A stretch of 64,000 nucleotides of DNA from ANME-2 cluster archaeon (GCA_019429385.1 JAHYIS010000002.1:82161-146160), one strand, 5' to 3'. Numbered from the stretch's first letter, positions 9,896 to 18,842 are shown. Numbers and translations are program-made. The notes: generated from the sequence alone by a model not told the origin.

Positions 9896-10675
9896 ATGTA
9901 TCATGTGGTCAGTTCTATGAAATTCAAAACAGTGTGTATTCTTACCGTTATGGTTATCCTGTTATCTCCAAACGCCACACTTGCTGATATTGGTCCAAAG
10001 CCGTCTATGGAATTTAATCTGGTATATGAGATATCGGGACCTGTTACGCTTATTGATGGCCAGCAGCTGGAATGCGAAGATGACAGGTACCTGCAATCGC
10101 ATCCGATTGAGCAGCCGGGTCCACAGGGTTTTTACTGTGTGCAGGACTCATGCAGCTCGATGGCATACAGTTATGCACCATACCAGAAACTGGTACTTAA
10201 TTTCTCTGACCGGACCCGGGAGAGCAATGTATTCAAAGCCAGGTCATTTAATGCAAGGTTTGATGTGAGAGTAACTGACACGGGATTGGTTGTAAAGGAA
10301 AGAACCGTCCCGGCATTAGAAAGGATGCTATTTTTCCTGGTGGCACTGGTCCTTACCCTGACCATTGAAGTTCTGGCTGCGTTGATATTCCTCTTGGCAG
10401 TAAAACGTCCAAAGAGTGTGTTGAAATCTGTAGTGAAGGCAAATCTTATCTCATTACCCGTGGTCTGGTTCATTTTTCCGGTAATGAAGGTGTTCTTCCT
10501 GGTGGTAGTTCTGTCTGAGATATTTGCCGTGGTCTTTGAAGGATATTTCATCCATTCAATGGACAAAACAATATTGTCTCTGAAGCAGTCACTTATATTG
10601 AGCATGATAATGAACGCAGCCAGTTTCGTATTAGGCGGTTTTATCATTTTTGTATTCGGTATGTGGTATTCATGA
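9896..10675 (+). CDS. Membrane protein with extracytoplasmic N-terminal domain, unknown function
   Basis: 259 residues that I do not recognise as a named family. An N-terminal signal-like segment (residues 9-30, ending in TLADIGPKP) is followed by an extracytoplasmic domain of about 110 residues with three cysteines near a QPGPQGFYC stretch, then four predicted transmembrane helices between about residues 142 and 257. The internal ATG at residue 8 (MKFKTVC) is an equally good start. The stop codon overlaps the start of the MBL gene by four bases (ATGA), so the two are translationally coupled. Confidence 0.6.
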   Translation: MYHVVSSMKFKTVCILTVMVILLSPNATLADIGPKPSMEFNLVYEISGPVTLIDGQQLECEDDRYLQSHPIEQPGPQGFYCVQDSCSSMAYSYAPYQKLVLNFSDRTRESNVFKARSFNARFDVRVTDTGLVVKERTVPALERMLFFLVALVLTLTIEVLAALIFLLAVKRPKSVLKSVVKANLISLPVVWFIFPVMKVFFLVVVLSEIFAVVFEGYFIHSMDKTILSLKQSLILSMIMNAASFVLGGFIIFVFGMWYS

Positions 10676-11310
10676 AGTTAACTTATTTCGGACATTCGGC
10701 ATTCCTCATCGAAGACCTGCTCATTGACCCGTTCTTAACAGGAAACCCGAAGTGCACTACAGAACCAAAAGATGTTGAATGCAGCATCATCTGCCTGACC
10801 CATGACCATAGCGACCATCTGGGTGATGCTTTCGAGATCGCAAAGAACAATAATGCTACCATTGTAGCTATTCACGAAATCGCAAAGGCAGCTGGCTCAC
10901 AGGGTTTTGAATCAATAGGCATGAACATAGGCGGTTGGGTCTCTGCAGGGAAGTGGCGCATCAAGATGGTAGAGGCAAAGCATTCTGCAAACATGGGTCA
11001 TCCTGCAGGTTTTATCCTGAACCACAGGAAGTATAACCGGACCATATACCATGCAGGCGATACCGGGCTGTTTGGTGATATGAAACTGATAGGGGCTGAA
11101 GGTATCGATATTGCCCTGCTGCCTATCGGGGACCGATACACGATGGGCATAAGAGATGCACTCAGTGCGGTTGAATTGATAAGGCCCGGACTTGTTATAC
11201 CTATACATTACGGGACGTTTCCCGCTATCTCCGTGAATCCGGAAGATTTCAGGAAGGATTGTCCGGTCGAAGTCACGATACTCAAACCGGGTGATGAAAT
11301 AGAGTTTTAA
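10672..11310 (+). CDS. UPF0173-type metallo-beta-lactamase fold hydrolase
   Basis: About 212 residues from the ATG at 10672, which overlaps the preceding stop. Metal-binding motifs: THDHSDHLGD near residue 45, the His in VEAKHSANMGHPAGF, HAGDTGLFGDM and the final IPIHYGTFP. This is the UPF0173 (YtkL-like) group, whose natural substrate is unknown. There is no signal peptide, so the enzyme is cytoplasmic. The annotated GTG/ATG three codons upstream is rejected because the ATGA overlap gives the normal family start MKLTYFGHSAF. Confidence 0.88.
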   Translation: MKLTYFGHSAFLIEDLLIDPFLTGNPKCTTEPKDVECSIICLTHDHSDHLGDAFEIAKNNNATIVAIHEIAKAAGSQGFESIGMNIGGWVSAGKWRIKMVEAKHSANMGHPAGFILNHRKYNRTIYHAGDTGLFGDMKLIGAEGIDIALLPIGDRYTMGIRDALSAVELIRPGLVIPIHYGTFPAISVNPEDFRKDCPVEVTILKPGDEIEF

Positions 11311-11320
11311 TTTTCCAGGC

Positions 11321-11336
11321 AAAAAAAAAGAAAAAA
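11321..11336 (-). terminator. Oligo-T stop after tRNA-Asp
   Basis: On the minus strand the sequence directly after the tRNA is six T, a C, then nine T. This is a typical archaeal T-rich terminator. Confidence 0.65.
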
Positions 11337-11409
11337 CGCCCGGACCGGGATTCGAACCCGGGTCGAAGACTCGACAGGCCTTCATGATAGTCCCCTACAC
11401 TATCCGGAC
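11337..11409 (-). tRNA. tRNA-Asp (anticodon GUC)
   Basis: The minus-strand sequence folds with acceptor GTCCGGA/TCCGGGC, an anticodon stem AAGGC/GTCTT around CTGTCGA (anticodon GTC), and a TPsiC arm with GGTTCGAATCC. The discriminator is G. CCA is not encoded; the gene runs straight into a T-run. Confidence 0.95.
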
Positions 11410-11419
11410 GCAGTGAAAT

Positions 11420-11435
11420 CCGTGTATCTACACGG
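11420..11435. repeat. 16-bp inverted repeat in front of tRNA-Asp
   Basis: CCGTGTA and TACACGG separated by TC form a perfect 7-bp inverted repeat ending 11 bases upstream of the tRNA 5' end. It could be a protein-binding site or a hairpin in the precursor leader. Confidence 0.45.
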
Positions 11436-11615
11436 GGTTTAGGGTACTTCTGAATGCGATTCATTGCATTTAAGCCTTACGTTGGACACCGGGTATCTTT
11501 CAGTTCATGAATTTCCTGGAACCACCACAGGAAAAACCCAAACACATATATCTTGATAAAATACACTCAATTCTTGCCGGTGCTTAACAGTACGGAATCT
11601 GGAGGGTGGGAATGT

Positions 11616-12248
11616 ATGAGAGAAACTATACTAAGAATAACAATGCCGGATAACTGGGTGAAGGATGTCAGCAAGAATTATTCTGCCAATATCAAGTTCA
11701 TTGAATGTATGCCTTTTGGTGAATCCGGTGGCAGGAGCCTTATTGAGATAGAGGGCGACGAGAATATTATCCATTCCATTACAGCCGATATAAAGGCCCA
11801 TCCGGATGTCAATAAAGTAGATATCTCTGCATATAAAGATGGTGGTGTTTATGGCTCAGTGGTGACTAACAAGTGCTCAGCATGCAGGGCACTGGCAAAT
11901 TCGGATTGTTTCTTGATATCAGCCCAGTGTCTGGGGGATGGCAGAGTTGAGTGGAGATTGATAACAGGCGGAGAAGGTTCCCTGAAACATTTGATTGATT
12001 GCCTATACGAACGCGGATGTGAAGTGGAACTTAAAAATTCCAGTATTTTGACAAAAAAGAATGTTCTTACCACGCGGCAGGAAGAAATTGTACGCATAGC
12101 ACTTACAAAAGGTTATTATGATTATCCCAAAAAGACGACCATCAAAGAACTTGCAGAATTGTTCAATACATCCCCATCCACCATAGGTAAGATTGTCCAG
12201 AGGGGGGAAAAGAAAATTATTAAGGAACATTTTCTAAACAGGATATGA
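11616..12248 (+). CDS. HTH-10 (bacterio-opsin activator type) transcriptional regulator
   Basis: 210 residues from the ATG at 11616, chosen because GGAGGGTGGG lies just upstream; the longer frame from 11553 lacks a ribosome site. The C-terminal 55 residues are a clear HTH_10 domain: LTTRQEEIVRIALTKGYYDYP, then KELAELFNTSPSTIGKIVQR. The N-terminal 140 residues are an ACT-like sensing region with clustered cysteines (CSACRALANSDC), which might bind metal or respond to redox state. Haloarchaea and Methanosarcinales have many such regulators; targets are unknown. It stands alone between tRNA-Asp and the ZIP transporter. Confidence 0.85.
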   Translation: MRETILRITMPDNWVKDVSKNYSANIKFIECMPFGESGGRSLIEIEGDENIIHSITADIKAHPDVNKVDISAYKDGGVYGSVVTNKCSACRALANSDCFLISAQCLGDGRVEWRLITGGEGSLKHLIDCLYERGCEVELKNSSILTKKNVLTTRQEEIVRIALTKGYYDYPKKTTIKELAELFNTSPSTIGKIVQRGEKKIIKEHFLNRI

Positions 12249-12532
12249 ACATTCTATGTCTGCAGAGTGACCTGGTAAGGGATTGAAAGAATTATTGGAC
12301 TATACATGAAAGATTGAATTGAGAAAATGATTTTGAAGAGTTTAAACCATTCATCAATGCTGATAGAACTTGATTTTATGACTTTAACGTAAAACACCAG
12401 CAAGGTTTCGGTATTATAGGTATTTATTTGATAACGTATGATATACCCCCTGAGCAGATTAAGGAATACTATCCGTTCCCGGCCGTCTACCTGTGCGGCT
12501 GATTAACAGAACGAATGACTGGGTGCAATATA

Positions 12533-13273
12533 ATGAACACTTTACCATGGATCATCGCAGCTACACTGTTTGTCAGTTTGATATCACTGATAGGGATTGT
12601 TACATTTTCGATCAGTGACAGGTCATTGAAGAAGGTCCTTCTGGTGCTGGTGGGATTTTCGGCAGGCACTCTGATGGGTGGAGCTTTTTTACACCTGCTG
12701 CCAGAAGCATTGACAACGTCACCTGCTAAAACCACGTTCAACACATTAATACTTGGATTTATACTGTTCTTCCTGCTTGAAAAGATTGTATGGAGACACT
12801 GCCATAAGGATCATTGCGAAATACATTCCTTTGCTTACCTGAACCTGTTCGGGGATGCTACCCATAATCTCATTGACGGATTCATCCTGGCAGCGGCATT
12901 TCTTACCAACATCCCGTTAGGTATTGCTACTACGCTGGCAGTGGCTGCCCATGAAATTCCCCAGGAGATCGGGGATTTCGGGGTACTGGTATATGGCGGT
13001 TTTGGGAAAAAAAAAGCGCTCGCCTTGAACCTTGTGACTGCGCTGACCGCGCTGTTGGGAGGAGTGATGGGGTATTATTTGTCATCATACATAGGTGGCA
13101 CGATGAATATTCTCCTGCCATTTGCAGCCGGGGGGTTTTTATACATTGCAGCAGTGGACCTTTTACCTGAACTGCATAAAGAGACTGATAAGTGGAAAAC
13201 CATCTTCTCATTCTTTTCGTTCATTGCCGGTATAGGACTTATGTGGTTCTTGAGATTTTTATCAGAAAGCTGA
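12533..13273 (+). CDS. ZIP family metal transporter
   Basis: About 246 residues with eight predicted membrane helices. The ZIP signature histidines are present: HNLIDGFILA in helix IV and HEIPQEIGDF in helix V, which form the binuclear metal site. A His-rich cytosolic loop (WRHCHKDHCEIHSF) lies between the third and fourth helices. It imports divalent metal such as zinc or iron down its gradient into the cytoplasm; the exact metal is not predictable. The start at 12533 gives MNTLPWII; 12515 is six codons longer and also possible. The upstream 280 bases hold no gene; a TATTTATTTG stretch near 12419 may be its TATA region. Confidence 0.88.
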   Translation: MNTLPWIIAATLFVSLISLIGIVTFSISDRSLKKVLLVLVGFSAGTLMGGAFLHLLPEALTTSPAKTTFNTLILGFILFFLLEKIVWRHCHKDHCEIHSFAYLNLFGDATHNLIDGFILAAAFLTNIPLGIATTLAVAAHEIPQEIGDFGVLVYGGFGKKKALALNLVTALTALLGGVMGYYLSSYIGGTMNILLPFAAGGFLYIAAVDLLPELHKETDKWKTIFSFFSFIAGIGLMWFLRFLSES

Positions 13274-13879
13274 AAAACGAGCTATGCAACTATTATTTGT
13301 ATTCGTATTATATTGGTACGTTGGAATGTTGCAGGTTCGTACATTGGAAAGTGGTACCTTAGTACGTTGGATTTACATTGCATACGTGGTTTCTTTATTA
13401 CCGTTAACAATCACCCGGATATATGCGGGACAAACACTTTAGGCTATTAATGAATTATAGTTTTATGGAATAATTTGTATCGAAATGGGGCCACAACAAT
13501 GCCACATGTTATATACAAATATCCTGACGAGTCCAATCGATAAACCATGGCGGGTAGGAACGGGGGAGTTATGACCACCCTTCATCGCGTCCGGGAGAAC
13601 CATTCATTTAGGTGATAATGGCACCATTTTTCTCCTTGACATTTCATTTGCCGTTCCCTCCCCCTGTCCATTATTTTGTATATGGAGGGTCATCCTTCAA
13701 TGCAATGCAGGTAATCTAACATTTTATTATCTTGAGTAAAATAAATTTCAAATAACTATGACCCCAGGCTCTCTAAAGCAAGTTCCACAACCGAACCTGC
13801 AACATGACAAAAAACGCCTGCTCACCAGGTTTTGCTCTGCAGTAAAAATAACAATACATATCTCTATACGACTACACAG
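13274..13879. other. Apparently non-coding region with short direct repeats
   Basis: About 600 bases between ZIP and the MazG-like gene without a credible ORF. It contains three 10-bp direct repeats at 13316-13371 (listed separately), a TATA-like GTTATATACAAAT at about 13508-13520, a GC-richer segment 13535-13625 that could be transcribed, and a T-rich stretch near 13626. A second GC-rich block with CCCTCCCCC lies at 13650-13675. Function unknown. Confidence 0.4.
13316..13371. repeat. Three direct repeats with 23-bp period
   Basis: GTACGTTGGA at 13316-13325, GTACATTGGA at 13339-13348 and GTACGTTGGA at 13362-13371. The spacing between copies is exactly 23 bp, about two helical turns, as in arrays of protein-binding sites. 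Confidence 0.55.
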
Positions 13880-14221
13880 ATGAGACCAATGGCCGACCTG
13901 ACCATCCCGGAATCCCAAAAACTCGTAGACCAATGGATAAGCCAGTTCGAAGCCGGATACTGGCCACCCCTATCCATGCTCGCAGCCATGATGGAAGAAG
14001 TAGGGGAACTTGCCAAAGAGATAAACTCGCTCGAATGCCACAAACCCAAAAAAACAGATGATGGCGACATAAACATTGTAATGGAACTCGGAGACATCCT
14101 GTTCGCGCTCATTTGCCTGGCAAATTATTATGATATCGGGCTGGAGGATGCCCTGAGAAAAGTAATGGCCAAGTATGATATGCGGGATAGGGAACGCTGG
14201 GAACGAATTATTGAACGCTGA
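13880..14221 (+). CDS. MazG-like nucleotide pyrophosphohydrolase
   Basis: About 113 residues. The all-alpha NTP pyrophosphohydrolase motifs are present: MMEEVGELAKEI (ExxE) and ELGDILFALICLAN (ExxD), which bind magnesium. The family hydrolyses non-canonical or excess nucleoside triphosphates to the monophosphates. A TATA-like CAATACATATC about 27 bases before the ATG at 13880 suggests a leaderless transcript; an ATG three codons on (MADLTIPESQ) is an alternative. A longer frame from 13832 has no supporting signal. The next gene, DUF445, follows after 54 bases. Confidence 0.85.
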   Translation: MRPMADLTIPESQKLVDQWISQFEAGYWPPLSMLAAMMEEVGELAKEINSLECHKPKKTDDGDINIVMELGDILFALICLANYYDIGLEDALRKVMAKYDMRDRERWERIIER

Positions 14222-14275
14222 GTACATGGAAGAAACGCCAAGCTTAAAGTAGTCAACGGATTAATATTTGAACTG

Positions 14276-14866
14276 ATGGATTACAGTTTATTCATATTCC
14301 CCATTGTCGGCGGCCTTATAGGGTATACCACCAATTACATAGCCGTCAAGATGCTCTTCCGCCCCCACAAACCCATAGGTATAGGACCACTCAAGATCCA
14401 GGGAGTGCTGCCAAAACGCCGCAATGATATCGCGACCAGTATCGCTGCCACAGTGGAAGAAGAACTGATATCAATAAAAGACCTGACCGTGATATTAAAG
14501 AACCTCGACCTCGGCACGGAGATAGATGAAATGGTCGATGATTTCTTCAGGTCTTCAGATTATGACGGCAAAAGCGAGATACTCTCGAAAATAAACGTAA
14601 CTATCAATTCCTACATGCGGTCAAAGGTGAAAAAGTCACTCAACAGGAACAAGGACGAACTCATCACAGAATTTATCCGCAGGATAGAAGGTGAACTGGA
14701 CTTCAAGGGCATAATCGAGACTAAAATAGAAGGTTATGACCTGAACCAGCTGGAAAATATCGTTATGAGGGTATCATCAAATGAACTTCGCTACATCACT
14801 ATTATCGGTGGCGTCCTCGGTTTTATGGTAGGGCTGGTACAGATGGTTATATTTCTGGCAATGTAA
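14276..14866 (+). CDS. DUF445 family membrane protein
   Basis: 196 residues with the DUF445 start FPIVGGLIGYTTNYIAVKMLFRPHKP, a first membrane helix including the conserved NYIAVKMLF, a long soluble helical middle, and a C-terminal membrane helix (GGVLGFMVGLVQMVIFL). This is the short YheB-like form, about half the size of many bacterial relatives. The function of the family is unknown. It probably forms an operon with the MazG-like gene and is followed by a convergent small gene. Confidence 0.85.
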   Translation: MDYSLFIFPIVGGLIGYTTNYIAVKMLFRPHKPIGIGPLKIQGVLPKRRNDIATSIAATVEEELISIKDLTVILKNLDLGTEIDEMVDDFFRSSDYDGKSEILSKINVTINSYMRSKVKKSLNRNKDELITEFIRRIEGELDFKGIIETKIEGYDLNQLENIVMRVSSNELRYITIIGGVLGFMVGLVQMVIFLAM

Positions 14867-14901
14867 AGGGGAAAACCCCCCTTACTTAAGACTTCCAGGT
14901 T

Positions 14902-15123
14902 TTATTCTCCCTCGTCCTCACCGCGCTCTTTTGTGATCTTTAAGGAAAATTGTTTGAGGATCATGTTTTCTTCGGGGGTTGGGTCCTCAGTTTTATTAAT
15001 AGCCCTTAATCGCTCCTCTTCTATACCTGTGCCTTTGCTGATATCTTCATATGTGAACCTGAATTTATGCATCAGTTCTTTCATGTATCGTTTGAATTTA
15101 ATTCGTGATCTGGATAATGCCAT
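14902..15123 (-). CDS. Small helix-turn-helix-like protein
   Basis: 73 residues, basic at the N-terminus and acidic at the C-terminus. The centre, about residues 20-45 (FTYEDISKGTGIEEERLRAI), resembles a Cro/XRE-type helix-turn-helix, so it may be a small DNA-binding protein. A strong AGGAGGA ribosome site seven bases before the ATG supports that it is a real gene. Target and function are unknown. Confidence 0.65.
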   Translation of the reverse strand: MALSRSRIKFKRYMKELMHKFRFTYEDISKGTGIEEERLRAINKTEDPTPEENMILKQFSLKITKERGEDEGE

Positions 15124-15219
15124 GTTTGTCCTCCTGATATGCTGTGAATATTCAATCCACTATGTACGTTTCACGTAAATAATTAATCTATCGATACAAA
15201 ATACATCAATGCATCACGA

Positions 15220-16068
15220 CTACAAGGTGCGGGCCCCTATAAATCCGATGCGGCTGTGCCCTACGTTCCCGAATTCCTGCAATGCCTCCCCCTTACCCGG
15301 GGCAAACACAGTATCCCCCAGCATGGCCATGCTGGCCATCCCGCCCTGCGCCTCAACAGCTTCCACTGCATCAAGGGCACGGCTACTGATAAGCCCGGTC
15401 TCGACAGCAAACTGCCTGGACAATGACATGAAATGTTCAAGTCCCGGTCGTTCTCGCAACGACTTTAATGCCTTCACTCCCATCTCATTCACGCGCTTCA
15501 TGGTCTCTTCCTCACCCAGTATTGATGCAGTGGATATCTCACCCAGGCACACCCAGGAAATTTCGCAGGGTTTGACAGATATTTGTCGCGTAACCCCCAC
15601 CCCGGGCGCTCCGGGTGCAGTCCGCATCACCAGTCCTCCCGTACACTGTCCTGCCACATCCCCCATCCCTGTCCTGTTCAACACTTCAGCACAATGGGCC
15701 ACAGCAGCAATTTTCCGTTCGCCCGTCCTGGCGTCATACACCTGTGCGCAGGCAAAGCCGGCAGCCAGTGCCGCAGCTCCGCTCACCCCGAACCCGAAAC
15801 CCGGCCGTACATCAGACGTAAGGTCGAGGGAAAAAGGCGGTCTGTCTGTTCCCAGAAGTTCATTTAATACATATTCGACTGTAGGAAAATCCGTATGCTC
15901 GCCGTTGAATGTGATGGCAGGTACAGCAGAATGTGTATCAATTTTTGCCCTGACCCCTGCTTCAAGGCACAGCCCGCATCCGAGCGAACCTGCCTTAAGC
16001 GGGTCGGTATTGGGTATTACCGAAAAAAAACCAGTTATATGGGCCGGGGCAAAAGCACCCGCTATCAT
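15220..16068 (-). CDS. Pantoate kinase (GHMP family)
   Basis: 282 residues of GHMP kinase type. The glycine-rich ATP loop is PGFGFGVSGAAALAAG at about residues 88-103, and the N-terminal AFAPAHITGFF is typical of archaeal pantoate kinase. This enzyme and phosphopantothenate synthetase replace bacterial PanC/PanK: it phosphorylates pantoate to 4-phosphopantoate for coenzyme A. The assignment is supported by direct coupling to coaBC: the ATG overlaps the coaBC stop by four bases. The partner phosphopantothenate synthetase is not in the window. Confidence 0.9.
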   Translation of the reverse strand: MIAGAFAPAHITGFFSVIPNTDPLKAGSLGCGLCLEAGVRAKIDTHSAVPAITFNGEHTDFPTVEYVLNELLGTDRPPFSLDLTSDVRPGFGFGVSGAAALAAGFACAQVYDARTGERKIAAVAHCAEVLNRTGMGDVAGQCTGGLVMRTAPGAPGVGVTRQISVKPCEISWVCLGEISTASILGEEETMKRVNEMGVKALKSLRERPGLEHFMSLSRQFAVETGLISSRALDAVEAVEAQGGMASMAMLGDTVFAPGKGEALQEFGNVGHSRIGFIGARTL

Positions 16069-17291
16069 CCTGAAACCTCAAGATACCTGTCCAGTATGGA
16101 ACTGGCAATACCCTGTTTGTTCCCGGTCACAGGGCCCATTACCATTCCACTGGCCTCCATCAGATATACCGTATTATCCTCGGTCCCCATCCCGCGTATG
16201 CCCACATCATTGGCAACCACCAACATAAGACCGTACCTGTCCATCAGGTCCCCGGCACTGGCAAGCAGTTCGTCCCTGCTCACATTTGTCTCAGCTTTGA
16301 ATCCGATTATGTCCAGACCAGGATATTTATCCCGCACTGCTTGCAGCATTTTCCCGGTGAAACGGAGGTTCAGGGTAATCCCATCCTGCCCCGACTTTAT
16401 CTTTTCATTCCTGGGTTCAACCGTATAATCAGACACAGCTGCAGAACTGATGAGCAGGTCACATCCGTTCTCGATCTCATCAAGCACGCAGCGTGTCATA
16501 TCCTTTGCAGATTCGGCCATCACTTCTTTAATGCCGATGCCAGACAGTCGCGATGGAATGGATTGTACCAGTGTCACATCCGCTCCCCTGCGGTATGCTT
16601 CCAGTGCCAGTGCAATACCGGTCCGCCCTGACGAGCGGTTGGTCAGTATCCTGACCGGGTCAATGCGTTCTGCAGTCCCGCCGCCGGTTATGACCACTTT
16701 TTTGCCTTTCAGACTGCCGCCGCCCAGCATGCGCTCAACCTCAAGCACAATAGTCTCGTTGGAGGCTATCTTTGCAGTCTTTTCAGCCAAAACCGGGTCC
16801 AATATGTGTACTCCCATATGTTTTAGTTTTCCGAAATTCTCCAGCACACCCGGGTGGTTGTACATGGAACCGTGCATAGCAGGTACTATCATCACAGGTA
16901 CACGGCATCCCAGTGCCGTTGTCACGAAAGTGGTGGGAGGCGTGTCATCGATTCCTGTTGCCATCTTCCCAATAGTATTGGCAGTACAGGGGGCCACCAG
17001 CAGCAGGTCGGCAATGCCGTCCTCACCGCAATATTCCACATGCTCAACTGCTCCTGTTATTCTGGTAATGACGGGCTGGCCTGTGGCATAATGCAGGGCG
17101 TCGGGGTGGATAATACCCTGCGCGGCTTCACTCATCACTGCCCTCACGCTGGCACCATGGCGGACCAGTTCCCGGGCCAGTTCAACCGTACGCACCGCTG
17201 CGATACTGCCCGTTACTGCCAGAACGATGGTCCTGTCCCTGAGCGAGTCCGATGTGGTGCCGGTCAGCAGGAATGTGGGATGATTGTTCAT
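16065..17291 (-). CDS. coaBC: Bifunctional CoaBC: phosphopantothenoylcysteine decarboxylase / phosphopantothenate-cysteine ligase
   Basis: About 408 residues. The N-terminal flavoprotein half (CoaC) has VLAVTGSIAAVRTVELARELV, the catalytic His region (ALHYATGQ) and PAMHGSMYNHP. The C-terminal CoaB half has GKKVVITGGGTAERIDPVR and NRSSGRTGIALA. It joins cysteine to 4'-phosphopantothenate and decarboxylates the product. The start at 17291 (MNNHPTFLLTG) matches the family; a GTG at 17339 overlaps the upstream stop (GTGA) and is a possible longer start. It is co-transcribed with pantoate kinase. Confidence 0.94.
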   Translation of the reverse strand: MNNHPTFLLTGTTSDSLRDRTIVLAVTGSIAAVRTVELARELVRHGASVRAVMSEAAQGIIHPDALHYATGQPVITRITGAVEHVEYCGEDGIADLLLVAPCTANTIGKMATGIDDTPPTTFVTTALGCRVPVMIVPAMHGSMYNHPGVLENFGKLKHMGVHILDPVLAEKTAKIASNETIVLEVERMLGGGSLKGKKVVITGGGTAERIDPVRILTNRSSGRTGIALALEAYRRGADVTLVQSIPSRLSGIGIKEVMAESAKDMTRCVLDEIENGCDLLISSAAVSDYTVEPRNEKIKSGQDGITLNLRFTGKMLQAVRDKYPGLDIIGFKAETNVSRDELLASAGDLMDRYGLMLVVANDVGIRGMGTEDNTVYLMEASGMVMGPVTGNKQGIASSILDRYLEVSG

Positions 17292-17335
17292 AATTGTACT
17301 CTGTTTGCCTGATAGATAGTTCAATGTTTTCCTGT

Positions 17336-17914
17336 TCACTGCTCGTCATCATCTGATATATCGCTCTTTTCGATTTCTTTGCATATCAGGAATCCTCTTG
17401 CACGCTCGGTATATTTGTATTCATTCACCTTGTTCCAGAACTTCCGGGAATGGTCGGGGTGTTCCAGGTGTGTGATCTCGTGCATTATCACGTAATCCAG
17501 CACCCATTTGGGCATTTGGGCCAGCTCGTGGGAAATACGTACGCTGCCCCGTGCTGGAGTACAGCTTCCGCGGCGGGTATTCTGGTTAGTGACATAGTTG
17601 ATGGAATGGATTACAAGTTTGCCGTTAAAATATTTCTTATTGAACTCATCTGCGCGCCTTTCCAGGTAATTGTCGTTATTGAGCGCCTTACGGGTGCGTT
17701 TGTTCTCAATCTTTGTTTTCATCTTCCTGATGAGCTCTGACTCTTCCTTTTCATTTAATCCGGCAGGCATATAGACGACCAATCTGTTGCCGTCCACTTT
17801 CGCCTGGACTGTTTTTTTCCTGCGCTTACTTCTGATAACCTGGACTGCCAATTCATCATTCATTTTGCTCAAACCTGATTTAACCGAATAATTTCGATGA
17901 GTATATGTAGCCAT
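17336..17914 (-). CDS. YgjP-like (DUF45) zinc metallopeptidase
   Basis: 192 residues of the YgjP/DUF45 group. The zinc site is clear: VIMHEITHLEHPDHSRKFW, an HExxH followed by a distal His and later Glu/Trp. Upstream is the group motif TRRGSCTPARGSVRISHEL. The biological substrate of these cytoplasmic peptidases is unknown. Residue 18 (MNDELAV) is a possible alternative start. It lies directly upstream of coaBC, whose longer start would overlap its stop, and is divergent from ftr with about 30 bases between the starts. Confidence 0.85.
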   Translation of the reverse strand: MATYTHRNYSVKSGLSKMNDELAVQVIRSKRRKKTVQAKVDGNRLVVYMPAGLNEKEESELIRKMKTKIENKRTRKALNNDNYLERRADEFNKKYFNGKLVIHSINYVTNQNTRRGSCTPARGSVRISHELAQMPKWVLDYVIMHEITHLEHPDHSRKFWNKVNEYKYTERARGFLICKEIEKSDISDDDEQ

Positions 17915-17945
17915 CAGTAAAATCTGTTACCACGAGGGATTTTTT

Positions 17946-18842
17946 ATGAAATTGAATGGAGTAGAGATAGAAGACACATATGCAGAAGCATTTCCCATAA
18001 AGATTGCCAGGGTACTGATCACCGGAGTTACAAAGCGGTGGGCTCTTGTGGCAGCTACAGAAGCAACCGGATTCGGAACATCGGTAATAGCATGTCCGGC
18101 AGAAGCAGGTATCGAAAAAATCGTAGGTGGAGATAAAACCCCAGATGGCCGGCCAGGTGCATACATCCAGATATGTACTTTCGGGTTCAAGAGCCTTGCT
18201 GAACAATTGCTGAACAGGTTGGGACAGTGCGTGCTGACCGCACCTACCGCTCACATGTACAACGGACTGCCAGATGCTGAAAAGCAGTTAGATGTAGGGT
18301 TCAAGCTCAAGTTCTTTGGTGACGGTATGGAATCAGAGTTAGAAGTAGGTGGCCGCAAAGCTTATCGTATTCCAATGATGGAAGGCGATTTTATCGCTGA
18401 GCACAGCATCGGTGCAGTGGATGGTATTGCGGGGGGTAATTTCTTTATCCTGGCCGAGAACCAGATGGCAGCACTGGCTGCAGCCGAGGCTGCTGTTGAT
18501 ACAATTGCCGAGGTTGAAGGCGTCATAACCCCCTTCCCTGGTGGTATAGTTGCCAGCGGTTCAAAGGTCGGGGCCAATAAATACTCATTCCTGAAAGCTA
18601 CCAGTAATGAGAAGTTCTCACCAAGCATTAAGGATAAAGTAGAAGGCAGCAATGTACCTGCCGATGTGAACGGTATCTATGAGATCGTTATCAACGGACT
18701 GGATGAAAAGGTCATCTCAGAAGCAATGCAGGCAGGTATCAAAGCCGCAGTTATGATACCAGGTGTCAAGAAGATATCAGCAGGCAATTTCGGTGGAAGC
18801 CTGGGTCCGTACAAGTTCCATCTGCATGAGATTTTAAAATGA
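17946..18842 (+). CDS. ftr: Formylmethanofuran-tetrahydromethanopterin formyltransferase
   Basis: 298 residues, full length for Ftr. The N-terminus MKLNGVEIEDTYAEAFPIKI and the block TRWALVAATEATGFGTSVIACPAEAGIE-like region (residues 30-60) are diagnostic. The cytoplasmic enzyme moves the formyl group between formylmethanofuran and tetrahydromethanopterin, a step of the C1 pathway in methanogens, run in the oxidative direction in methanotrophs. It is expressed alone, with a hairpin plus T8 terminator directly at its stop codon. Confidence 0.97.
   Translation: MKLNGVEIEDTYAEAFPIKIARVLITGVTKRWALVAATEATGFGTSVIACPAEAGIEKIVGGDKTPDGRPGAYIQICTFGFKSLAEQLLNRLGQCVLTAPTAHMYNGLPDAEKQLDVGFKLKFFGDGMESELEVGGRKAYRIPMMEGDFIAEHSIGAVDGIAGGNFFILAENQMAALAAAEAAVDTIAEVEGVITPFPGGIVASGSKVGANKYSFLKATSNEKFSPSIKDKVEGSNVPADVNGIYEIVINGLDEKVISEAMQAGIKAAVMIPGVKKISAGNFGGSLGPYKFHLHEILK

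Noticed and set aside
13481..13700. SRP RNA or RNase P RNA gene
   Set aside because: None of the conserved core sequences of either RNA could be found in the segment, which is also too short.
15209..16228. 339-codon plus-strand frame opposite pantoate kinase and coaBC
   Set aside because: Proline/serine-rich antisense shadow of two well-supported enzymes; no motif of its own.
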